Assembly (NCBI GenBank): GCA_023146365.1
Contig: JAGLCE010000101.1
Coordinates: 1-12,933 of the forward strand
Length of the DNA: 12,933 nt
Direction: 5' to 3'
DNA from: Endozoicomonadaceae bacterium
Lineage (GTDB): Bacteria > Pseudomonadota > Gammaproteobacteria > Pseudomonadales > Endozoicomonadaceae
Positions 7,193-12,933 of the stretch are shown piece after piece. Within the stretch, counting starts at the first letter, position 1, and each line of letters opens with the position of its first letter. The translations under genes were made by a program, and so were the position numbers. The notes under the pieces were generated by a model that saw nothing but the letters and a program-made list of their open reading frames with translations, was not told where the DNA came from and made no database searches.

Positions 7193-7313
7193 ATACACGT
7201 CTAGCAAACTATTATTGAGACGGAACAACGTCTATTCTATCTTACTCTTTCTTCTATAAAAAAAAATTTTCCTTATAATCCATATAAACAGCTATATAAA
7301 ACCATTTTCGGAT

Positions 7314-7341
7314 TTCAACCTATCATGAAGAGCACTATACT
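7314..7341 (+). promoter_or_regulatory. Candidate promoter of the DUF47-PiT operon
   Basis: TATACT at 7336-7341 (5 of 6 matches) is preceded by a weak -35 (TTCAAC, 7314-7319, 16-bp spacer). Transcription would begin near 7348, about 29 nt before the ATG at 7377. I could not see a convincing pair of Pho-box repeats. Weak prediction. Confidence 0.33.
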
Positions 7342-7376
7342 GGTAGCCTTGAAAGAACAACTCAGGTAACTGGCGC

Positions 7377-8057
7377 ATGCCATCAATCAATCTGTTTGCC
7401 AGCGTATTCGGTCGTTCGCCTATCGGTTCTATCCAGAAACATATTAGTCTGGTGCATGACTGCGTCTCTGAACTACAGCCTTTTTTCAAAGCAACGCTCA
7501 AGCAAGAGTGGGAACAAGCGGAGCATTACCAGCTTCTGATCGTCGATCTAGAAGAACAAGCCGATCAAATCAAAAAACAGATACGTCTCTCGCTACCGAA
7601 AAGCCTGTTCCTCCCAGTACCCCGAACCGACTTGCTAGGTATCGTAACCGTGCAGGACAAAGTCGCCAACCGTGCCAAGGATATCGCCGGCTTGATTCTT
7701 GGCCGACAGATGTCCTTCCCCGAAGAGCTACACGAAGCACTGGGGCACTACCTTGACCGTTCAATTCAAACCTCCGCTCAAGCGCTCAAAGCCATGAATG
7801 AACTTGATGAACTGCTTGAAACCGGCTTCAGAGGGCGTGAAACAGATATAGTTGAAGAGATGATTAAAGAACTGAACGATCTAGAAAGTGAGACAGATGA
7901 CCTACAAATCCAGATTCGCCGCGTACTATTCACACTAGAAACACGCTTCCCCCCAGTCGACGTCATGTTCATGTACAAGATCATCGAATGGATCGGTGAT
8001 CTGGCAGACCGAGCATCACGAGTAGGCAGTTACTTGCAGTTACTACTTGCCAAATAA
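7377..8057 (+). CDS. DUF47/PhoU-like protein, partner of PiT transporter
   Basis: A 226-aa all-helical cytosolic protein of the TIGR00153/DUF47 family, distantly related to PhoU. Diagnostic features are the N-terminal MPSINLFASVFGRSPIGSIQ, the heptad-like helices between residues 24 and 70, PRTDLLGIVTVQDKVANRAKD (82-102), the acidic ETDIVEEMIKELNDLESETDD helix (155-175) and the closing YKIIEWIGDLADRASRVG (200-217). AGG lies about 10 nt before the ATG. It precedes a PiT permease gene by 35 bp on the same strand. In many bacteria this pair forms an operon in which the DUF47 protein controls or stabilises the transporter; that role here is inferred from family and context. Intact, of normal length. 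Confidence 0.9.
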   Translation: MPSINLFASVFGRSPIGSIQKHISLVHDCVSELQPFFKATLKQEWEQAEHYQLLIVDLEEQADQIKKQIRLSLPKSLFLPVPRTDLLGIVTVQDKVANRAKDIAGLILGRQMSFPEELHEALGHYLDRSIQTSAQALKAMNELDELLETGFRGRETDIVEEMIKELNDLESETDDLQIQIRRVLFTLETRFPPVDVMFMYKIIEWIGDLADRASRVGSYLQLLLAK

Positions 8058-8092
8058 CCCTTTTCTACACGCTTACTTTCTGGAAACGCAGT

Positions 8093-9364
8093 ATGTCAAT
8101 CATCGCTGAGCACGGCACAACCCTGCTAATAATAGCCTGCGTCTTCGGCTTCTTCATGGCCTGTGGAGTAGGAGCCAATGATGTCGCCAACGCCATGGGA
8201 ACCTCCGTCGGCTCCCAGGCCCTGACCATTAAGCAAGCCATTTTTATCGCTATCATACTGGAGTTTGCCGGCGCCTACCTTGCTGGCGGCTCGGTGGCCG
8301 CCACCATCCGCAAGGGCATTATTGATCCGACCATGCCACTACTGATGGAAAACCCGGAACTGCTGGTCTACGGCATGCTAGCAGCGCTGCTAGCCGCAGG
8401 CGTCTGGCTACTGATCGCCACATACTTCGGCTGGCCGGTTTCAACGACACACTCCATTGTCGGTGCCATCGTCGGCTTTGCGGCCGTTGGCATCTCTGCG
8501 GATGCCGTGAACTGGGGCAAAGTGGGCTCCATCGTCGCCAGTTGGGTCGTCTCGCCAGTCCTTTCAGCCATTCTATCTTTCATGATTTTTATCAGCATTC
8601 AGAAACTGATTATCAATACCGAAAACCCATTTCATAACGCCCAACGCTATACCCCACTCTACATGTTTGTCGTCGGTTTCATGATGTCCATGGTCACCTT
8701 TACCAAAGGATTGACGCATATTGGTCTCGAACTAACCACTACAGAAAGCTTCATGATTGCCATTCTCATCGGTATCGTGGTAACGATTGCGGGAAAAATA
8801 GCCATTAGCCGCATCAAGGAGGATCGACAGGCGGACAAAGACTTCCACTTTTCCAGTGTAGAGAAAATCTTCGGTATCCTGATGATTTTTACGGCCTGCT
8901 CCATGGCCTTTGCTCATGGCTCGAATGATGTGGCCAATGCAGTCGGCCCACTGGCAGCCGTTGCCAGTATTGTCTTGTCCGGCGGCGAAATTGCAAACCA
9001 ATCAGTCATGCCTAACTGGATATTATTGCTGGGCGGTATCGGCATTATTGTGGGGCTAGCAACCTATGGCTACCGTGTCATGGCCACCATCGGCAAGAAC
9101 ATCACCGAACTGACGCCCAGTCGCGGTTTCGCTGCCGAACTATCTGCTGCCAGCATCGTAGTGTTTGCTTCAAGCACCGGACTTCCCATTTCAACAACAC
9201 ACACTCTGGTAGGTGCCGTTCTGGGTGTAGGGCTGGCAAGAGGGATTGGCGCCCTCAATCTCAGAGTCATCAGCACGATATTCATGTCCTGGGTTATCAC
9301 TCTGCCAGCAGGCGCATCCCTAGCTATTGTATTTTTCTATATTATCCGAGCCATTTTTAGCTAA
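8093..9364 (+). CDS. PiT-family inorganic phosphate transporter
   Basis: A 423-aa inner-membrane permease that couples metal-phosphate (or phosphate) uptake to the proton gradient. The duplicated PiT signature is clear: GANDVANAMGTSVGS (28-41) and HGSNDVANAVGPLAAV (275-290). Each half also has a GLP/WPVSTTH loop (STTH at 117-120 and 367-370). About ten hydrophobic segments are visible, with a hydrophilic cytoplasmic loop (KEDRQADKDFHFSSVEK, ~242-258) between halves. All signature residues are present. It follows the DUF47 gene by 35 bp and is probably co-transcribed. Its stop codon overlaps the stop of the convergent mtr-like gene. A pit symbol is possible, but several PiT paralogs exist in this group, so none is given. 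Confidence 0.95.
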   Translation: MSIIAEHGTTLLIIACVFGFFMACGVGANDVANAMGTSVGSQALTIKQAIFIAIILEFAGAYLAGGSVAATIRKGIIDPTMPLLMENPELLVYGMLAALLAAGVWLLIATYFGWPVSTTHSIVGAIVGFAAVGISADAVNWGKVGSIVASWVVSPVLSAILSFMIFISIQKLIINTENPFHNAQRYTPLYMFVVGFMMSMVTFTKGLTHIGLELTTTESFMIAILIGIVVTIAGKIAISRIKEDRQADKDFHFSSVEKIFGILMIFTACSMAFAHGSNDVANAVGPLAAVASIVLSGGEIANQSVMPNWILLLGGIGIIVGLATYGYRVMATIGKNITELTPSRGFAAELSAASIVVFASSTGLPISTTHTLVGAVLGVGLARGIGALNLRVISTIFMSWVITLPAGASLAIVFFYIIRAIFS

Positions 9365-10623
9365 ACAAATTTTGGTAGCCAGCCTGCCATATTCATCAAC
9401 TGACAAACCAGAGTAATCAACGCAAACAGCAACACCAATCCCATTCGAGCATAACCACCTACGACACGATAACCACCGTTCATGCCCCTGGCGCGGCAGA
9501 CAGCCACCATCAATACCGGAACAATCATGGCAAATACCGTCGCACAGACACCCGCATAACTAATCGCCATTATGAAGCCATCAGGCCATTTGATGGCCAA
9601 TACCGTAGGTGGAACCAGCGTTATTAATCCCGTTATCAAGCGACCTCGCAGATCATTCCCAAAGCCAAACAGGTCAGCGATATAGTCGAACAGACCCAAT
9701 GCTACCCCAATAAACGAGGTTGCAATCGCCAAGTGAGAAAATAACTGCAATAACAGAGAGACTCCCATGCTAATACCGTTCTTCTCTAAGGCGGCAATCA
9801 AGTGAGCGACATTGCCACCAGCAGCCTGTATCGCAGGAAAAACATCTCGATTCAGATTACCCAGCACACTGATCTGCCAAATCAAATAAAACATCAGCGT
9901 AATCAGTGTTCCAACAAGAGACGCACGATACAATTTAACCGGCTCTTTGCCAAAATATTTCACCAGACTTGGCACACAGTTCTGGAAACCGAAACTCACA
10001 ATGAGAAACGGAATGGCACTAGGAATATAAGGTAGCGTTTCCGACATTGACAGCTTCGGAAACAGGAGAGCGACGTCTGCCGACATCAACATTCCATTGC
10101 AAAAAACCAAGAAGGTCAACACCATGCCTCCGAGCATTATCGTGCTAATACGATCAACCGCTCCAGCACCTGCGATCACAAACACGCCCAGAACCGTTGC
10201 AAACAGCAGTGCAGAAAGACTGGTATCCAACTGAATGCCGGCCACCATATCAAGAGTATGGCTGACAACAGAGCTACCACCAGATACATAGGCATAGGTC
10301 AGGATATAAAGCACAAACGCAACGGAAAATCCATTCAGTATACGTCCAGTCTGCCCTAAAGTATTACTGGCCAGCGTATCAAAACTATCTGACGGCTGAA
10401 AACAGAGATTGGTTTCCAGCAGGTACATCCCACCACTGTACATACAGAACCAGGCAACGCACAGTAATAATAATGACCAGCTAAACCACATGCCGCTGGT
10501 CACAATGGGCAATGAAAACATGCCGGCTCCGACCGTACTGCCGGCTACAATCAATGCGCCACCCAACATCTTAGGCTTTCTGCCGGAATTGGTGACATCG
10601 CTTACTCTCAACATCTCAGTCAT
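9361..10623 (-). CDS. mtr: Aromatic amino-acid permease, Mtr/TnaB/TyrP type
   Basis: A 420-aa proton-coupled permease of the HAAAP family, with about 11 membrane segments. It is strikingly like E. coli Mtr (high-affinity tryptophan permease): MLGGALIVAGSTVGAGMFSLPIV (19-41), SFDTLASNTLG (80-90), NGFSVAFVLYILTYAYVSG, SFGFQNCVPSLVKYFGK, FIGVALGLFDYIADLFGF and the FxxxISYAGVCATVFAMIVPVL segment near the C-terminus. Tryptophan is the likeliest substrate, but TyrP- and TnaB-type proteins share these motifs. The ATG at 10623 has only a weak, distant GAGAGGG. The 3' end overlaps the PiT gene tail to tail by 4 bp. I saw no clear TrpR or TyrR operator upstream. Confidence 0.88.
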   Translation of the reverse strand: MTEMLRVSDVTNSGRKPKMLGGALIVAGSTVGAGMFSLPIVTSGMWFSWSLLLLCVAWFCMYSGGMYLLETNLCFQPSDSFDTLASNTLGQTGRILNGFSVAFVLYILTYAYVSGGSSVVSHTLDMVAGIQLDTSLSALLFATVLGVFVIAGAGAVDRISTIMLGGMVLTFLVFCNGMLMSADVALLFPKLSMSETLPYIPSAIPFLIVSFGFQNCVPSLVKYFGKEPVKLYRASLVGTLITLMFYLIWQISVLGNLNRDVFPAIQAAGGNVAHLIAALEKNGISMGVSLLLQLFSHLAIATSFIGVALGLFDYIADLFGFGNDLRGRLITGLITLVPPTVLAIKWPDGFIMAISYAGVCATVFAMIVPVLMVAVCRARGMNGGYRVVGGYARMGLVLLFALITLVCQLMNMAGWLPKFV

Positions 10624-11018
10624 TGTTAATTATCCATTCCCTCTCAGCCGATTGGTCTGACATTACACGTCTGACTATCGACTGATTGATGTTATTAATA
10701 TGATGTATAAAGAAAGAAAATATAAATACAGCTTCATTATCACTGGACGGGAAGATTGACCATCTTTTCAATATTCGTATAGTTTCAAACGAGAAGAACT
10801 GCTTTCTACTTTCTACCTACTGCTTTTTGCTTTTTGCTTTCTACTTTCTATCTACTGGTAATAGTCAGAAAGACAAGCCTCCATTATTTAACACCATGTT
10901 TTTTCACCTGAGTCAAGACATGTAATACAGAGCCATTGCTAAAATTCAATTCAATAAAAGCCCTCTCCTGTTACAAAATTCTTTTCAGTCTCATCAACAA
11001 AATACGGCAATCACATCA
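10624..11018. other. Intergenic spacer upstream of mtr-like gene
   Basis: This 395-bp stretch has no credible ORF. It should hold the promoter of the leftward permease gene, but no clear hexamer pair was found. It also contains the pyrimidine-rich repeat at 10801-10857 and the downstream end of the PCuAC-family gene, without an obvious intrinsic terminator. Confidence 0.55.
10801..10857. repeat. 35-bp-period pyrimidine-rich direct repeat
   Basis: A 22-bp segment at 10801-10822 recurs at 10836-10857 with one C/T difference; each contains two tandem TTTCTAC-type heptamers. Two copies of GCTTTTT (10822-10828, 10829-10835) fill the gap between them. The plus strand is almost pure pyrimidine with regularly spaced G and A. 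It may have arisen by slippage; a role in DNA shape or regulation is speculative. Confidence 0.65.
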
Positions 11019-11594
11019 CTAAAGTTTCAACCGTTTACCGGTAGGAATGCTAAGCGCTGAAACCTTCAGTGTCTGGGGATAATCAATCACCGACCGCCGA
11101 GGATTCGTCAGCATCTTCATAACCGGCGCATCGACGTTAATACGTGCACCATCAGAAAATAACAGGCTGATGACCATATCCTCGCCAATTTTCAAGGGCT
11201 TATTCAGCCCCCTCACCATAATATAACTGCCTCCATATCCCAACCTAGCCGTTTCTCCTGGTTCAATACTGATACGGGTCAAACACTCCGTTTTCGCCAC
11301 ACCATTTTCCATCTTGGTGGCATAAAACTCTACTTTATCTGCAATAGGATAACCCCGACGGCTCATCACATCGGCAGCCACTAAATCTACCGGCTGATGA
11401 CTATTATTTTTAATCATCACATAGACCGTTGTATTCTTGTAAATCGGGGACATTGCGCGGATTTTCGCATCTGAGACAGTAACATCCACGGCCAGCACTA
11501 TACTGGACAGATAACCAGCCAACGCCACCACCAAGCATCTCAGATAACCGTAATACCACATCATAACAGACAATTTTTTCACTATTCTTGTCAT
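11019..11594 (-). CDS. PCuAC-family periplasmic protein with altered copper site
   Basis: A 191-aa exported protein. A signal sequence covers residues ~15-35 (YLRCLVVALAGYLSSIVLA, cleaved before VDV). The mature part follows the PCuAC (DUF461) cupredoxin-like fold: VTVSDAKIRA, VYVMIKNNS, VEFYATKMENGVAK (88-101), ISIEPGETARLGYGGSYIMVRGLNKPL (108-134), ISLLFSDG and VDAPV. PCuAC proteins normally ligate Cu(I) with two His and two Met. Here both expected His positions are Tyr (Y91 in VEFY; Y124 in GGSYIM), and the Met after the GV.K segment is not conserved. M126 remains. A C-terminal extension of about 30 residues follows the domain. ATG at 11594 is chosen because the signal peptide follows it; an upstream TTG (11636) and internal ATGs are alternatives. 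It lies 120 bp after the FixH-like gene. Copper delivery is doubtful given the lost ligands. Confidence 0.7.
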   Translation of the reverse strand: MTRIVKKLSVMMWYYGYLRCLVVALAGYLSSIVLAVDVTVSDAKIRAMSPIYKNTTVYVMIKNNSHQPVDLVAADVMSRRGYPIADKVEFYATKMENGVAKTECLTRISIEPGETARLGYGGSYIMVRGLNKPLKIGEDMVISLLFSDGARINVDAPVMKMLTNPRRSVIDYPQTLKVSALSIPTGKRLKL

Positions 11595-11714
11595 AAACTT
11601 AACTTTCTTTTTCAAGACCTCGATGACGCTAGCCAAATTGACTTCATCATAACGTGTGCATAATAAAAACGCCTATTATTTTAGATATTATTATCGCTAC
11701 CGCCCCCCTTACAG

Positions 11715-12197
11715 CTATTTATGCATGGCAACCCCTAAGACAAACTCTGAAATAACTGTTTGATTTGAAACAACAGCTATCAGCCGTGCCATCCACACCA
11801 TGTCCGGATCTATAGTACATAGACTGATGACACCTTCGCCTCGCCAGACTTGAGGCGTGAAAGGATCTGGAGCCAGCGCAACAGGCTGAAGCCCCATAGC
11901 CATATCTCGACCAACGAACTGTACCATCACAGACGTTACCTCTTTAGCAGGAACATTCACAGTCAATGTTAGTGGTTTCATCGCTGGCAGGCTGGCAGGC
12001 TCAATCAGCAAAGACACTTCTCCCACATTTTTTATTAATGAGCGACATGCAGAGTCACGCTCCATACAGTCGTGACGTGAAACAGCACTAGCCTCATCGC
12101 CAGAATAGATAACCTTTGGGATATATAACACACCAGCAACAACAGTCAGCAGAATACCCACTATTAACAGAGTTCCTAACATCGAATTCTTTATCAT
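11715..12197 (-). CDS. Membrane-anchored FixH-like periplasmic protein
   Basis: A 160-aa protein with one N-terminal membrane segment (residues 6-26, LGTLLIVGILLTVVAGVLYI region) and a periplasmic domain. Two cysteines (44 and 51) precede an immunoglobulin-like beta domain containing VMVQFVGRDMAMG (91-102), PQVWRGEGVISLCTIDPDMVWMARL and a terminal strand. I recall a similar layout, GxxMxMG then W.G...LP.C....M.W, in small envelope proteins linked to SCO1/copper and FixH-type genes. C127 and the Met pairs are retained. The ATG at 12197 is preferred to the upstream TTG (12233), since a TATAAT at 12241-12236 would start transcription downstream of that TTG. The PCuAC-family gene follows in the same direction, and the two probably form an operon. 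Confidence 0.55.
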   Translation of the reverse strand: MIKNSMLGTLLIVGILLTVVAGVLYIPKVIYSGDEASAVSRHDCMERDSACRSLIKNVGEVSLLIEPASLPAMKPLTLTVNVPAKEVTSVMVQFVGRDMAMGLQPVALAPDPFTPQVWRGEGVISLCTIDPDMVWMARLIAVVSNQTVISEFVLGVAMHK

Positions 12198-12235
12198 ATT
12201 GTTTAACCACACTACTTCAAGATATGTTGCCAAGG

Positions 12236-12241
12236 ATTATA
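12236..12241 (-). promoter_or_regulatory. Perfect -10 element for the FixH-like gene
   Basis: TATAAT reads leftward from 12241 to 12236. No good -35 hexamer is visible 16-18 bp further upstream. The predicted start near 12229 leaves a leader of about 32 nt to the ATG at 12197. Confidence 0.4.
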
Positions 12242-12304
12242 GATCAAAACCAAAAAACATATACCCTTAGACCTTTGCGAGAGAGATCGAGCATTTAAAG
12301 CAAA

Positions 12305-12327
12305 AGTTTGAGATAATACCTCAAACT
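12305..12327. repeat. 8-bp inverted repeat, 7-nt loop
   Basis: AGTTTGAG (12305-12312) pairs with CTCAAACT (12320-12327). It lies upstream of the leftward FixH-like promoter, in the noncoding stretch before the transposase debris. It could be an operator or a chance dyad; no T-tract follows. Confidence 0.45.
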
Positions 12328-12344
12328 CAAAAACTGTTCAAATA

Positions 12345-12403
12345 AAAATCAATCAATGGCGTGGGAAGTCCTACACTCGTAATCATTGAAGATGATTGAT
12401 TTT
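12345..12403 (+). repeat. 11-bp inverted repeat followed by a T run
   Basis: AAAATCAATCA (12345-12355) pairs with TGATTGATTTT (12393-12403). A smaller hairpin, AATCAT/ATGATT (12381-12386 and 12392-12397), overlaps the right arm. The sequence GAGGC and a seven-T run follow. No gene lies upstream on the plus strand, so a terminator role has no obvious client. It might be an end of the decayed element that follows. Confidence 0.45.
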
Positions 12404-12435
12404 GAGGCTTTTTTTATTTTACTCACTATACGACC

Positions 12436-12646
12436 ATGATAAAAATAATCATTATCTCACAGCAAAAAAAATAGCTTTGGAATTGCGCCATAAAAAAGCG
12501 TGTGATGTCCGAGAGTGTGAGCGTATTAAGGCGGTATTATTGACGCTGGAAGGTGACATACATCATCGATTGCTCAGGCTCTGAGAAAAAGTAAATTCAA
12601 TATTAGTCGTCATCTGGATGACTACCTGAAAAAAAAGAAAAACTAA
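12436..12646 (+). pseudogene. Frameshifted N-terminus of an IS630-type transposase
   Basis: Pieces of one helix-turn-helix transposase N-terminus lie in different frames. ATG at 12436 reads MIKIIIISQQKK up to an eight-A run (12464-12471). The next frame gives IALELRHKKACDVRECERIKAVLL then TLEGD (to ~12557). A third frame gives IAQALRKSKF then NISRHLDDYLKKKKN and a stop (12569-12646). Joined, these resemble the DNA-binding region of IS630-family transposases: RxCDRIKAVLL, EGW...IAQALR and SRHLDDYL. After this the catalytic domain is missing, replaced by the left end of another insertion sequence. The gene is therefore dead. Breaks at A runs suggest slippage-type decay. The segment also forms a 62-codon TTG-initiated frame (12396-12584), which I do not regard as a gene. 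Confidence 0.7.
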
Positions 12647-12933
12647 AGCGAGACCTCAGCATAACTCAACAAAGCCGATCATATTCTGGTAAAATATCGG
12701 CATGCAAACATCCTTCACAGCTTTTCGTCTCAGCCACTGACCTAAGTCATCCAATTCTTCATAGTCTTGATGATACGGAAGCGTTGTTGGACTGGTCAGA
12801 TATTGAAAAGTTGCTCTCCTCAATTTACGCCTCTAAAACAGGTCGCCCCAGCTACCCTCTGCTGACGTTGTTTCGGACTTTATTCCTTGGGACATGGTAT
12901 CGCTTGTCCGATGTGCAGTTGGCTCAATGCTTA
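12647..12933 (+). mobile_element. Left end of an IS5-family insertion sequence (truncated by window)
   Basis: Element sequence begins around 12647-12650 with GCGAGACCTCAGC, the style of terminal repeat seen in several IS5-group elements. It is immediately preceded by CTAA (12643-12646), the YTAR target type that IS5 elements duplicate. It is inserted within the IS630-type remnant and contains the start of a transposase gene. The right end, second target copy and inverted repeat lie beyond the window, so the boundary is inferred to within a few bases. Confidence 0.6.
12702..12933 (+). pseudogene. IS5-family transposase, N-terminal part, apparent frameshift
   Basis: ATG at 12702 begins MQTSFTAF but meets a stop after SH (12738). 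Removing one T from the TTTT run at 12722-12725 restores a continuous frame: ...AFVSATDLSHPIL, then SLDDTEALLDWSDIEKLL, then IYASKTGRPSYPLL, TLFRTLFLGTWYRLSDVQLA and QCL to the window end. The DWSxIExLLxxIYASKTGRPSYPxLTLFRxLxLGxWYxLSDVQLAQCL pattern is characteristic of IS5-family transposase N-termini. The main frame has no ATG of its own in the window. Either the copy is inactivated by a one-base insertion, or the run allows slippage. The catalytic DDE domain is outside the window. Confidence 0.72.

Noticed and set aside
8065..9300. Minus-strand open frames across the PiT gene
   Set aside because: They mirror the complement of the conserved PiT signature and repeat Met/Ala-rich translations typical of antisense frames.
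10624..10740. TrpR or TyrR operator upstream of the permease gene
   Set aside because: No sequence close to the known E. coli operator consensus (for example TGTAAA-N6-TTTACA) was found.
12269..12280. AGACCTTTGCGA resembles an IS5-type terminal repeat
   Set aside because: It is a short match only. No transposase frame, second end or target duplication could be paired with it, and it lies close to the FixH-like promoter.
12396..12584. 62-codon TTG-initiated frame as a small gene
   Set aside because: Only its middle part is protein-like, and that part is the IS630 transposase fragment; both ends are out-of-frame noise.

Overview
The window looks like a chromosomal segment of a gammaproteobacterium. 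RpiA is close to the E. coli protein over its whole length and the Mtr-type permease is also E. coli-like. The pairing of a DUF47 protein with a PiT phosphate transporter, next to a divergent CYTH gene, is one I associate with Pseudomonas/Oceanospirillales-type genomes. Genes are moderate in GC, spacers are AT-rich, and decayed insertion sequences are present. This fits a host-associated or genome-eroding marine lineage (an Oceanospirillales/Endozoicomonas-like organism is possible), but the assignment is inference only.

Layout. (1) 1-254 is a regulatory region with three tandem 14-bp units abutting an extended -10 promoter. It serves a 129-aa secreted protein (255-644) carrying the hallmarks of a cystatin, a cysteine-protease inhibitor family that is rare in bacteria. 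(2) A 363-bp spacer holds the rpiA promoter and one possible 39-codon minus-strand ORF. (3) rpiA (1008-1682). (4) A gene-free 822-bp stretch (1683-2504) rich in perfect inverted repeats. (5) A BPSS1780-like membrane protein (2505-3509) with a possible terminator. (6) A minus-strand series: CYTH-domain phosphatase (6563-7192), SPOR-domain periplasmic protein (5691-6368) and a GspE/PilB-family ATPase (3674-5587). No other secretion or pilus gene is in view. (7) Divergent from CYTH, a phosphate-uptake pair: DUF47/PhoU-like protein (7377-8057) and PiT permease (8093-9364). (8) A convergent aromatic amino-acid permease, mtr-like (9361-10623), whose stop codon overlaps that of the PiT gene. (9) A 395-bp spacer with a 35-bp-period pyrimidine repeat. 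(10) A minus-strand pair of envelope proteins: a membrane-anchored FixH-like protein (11715-12197) and a PCuAC-family protein (11019-11594) whose expected copper-binding histidines are tyrosines. (11) From about 12240 to the end, mobile-element debris: a frameshifted N-terminus of an IS630-type transposase, interrupted by the left end of an IS5-family element that runs off the window.

Functional links. DUF47 and PiT very probably act together in low-affinity phosphate transport, and a CYTH triphosphatase next door fits a phosphate/polyphosphate theme. The FixH-like and PCuAC proteins suggest a copper or cytochrome-oxidase envelope function, although the metal site appears lost. The most unusual gene is the cystatin-like secreted protein, which could act against host or self papain-type proteases. 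No complete multi-gene novel system is evident.
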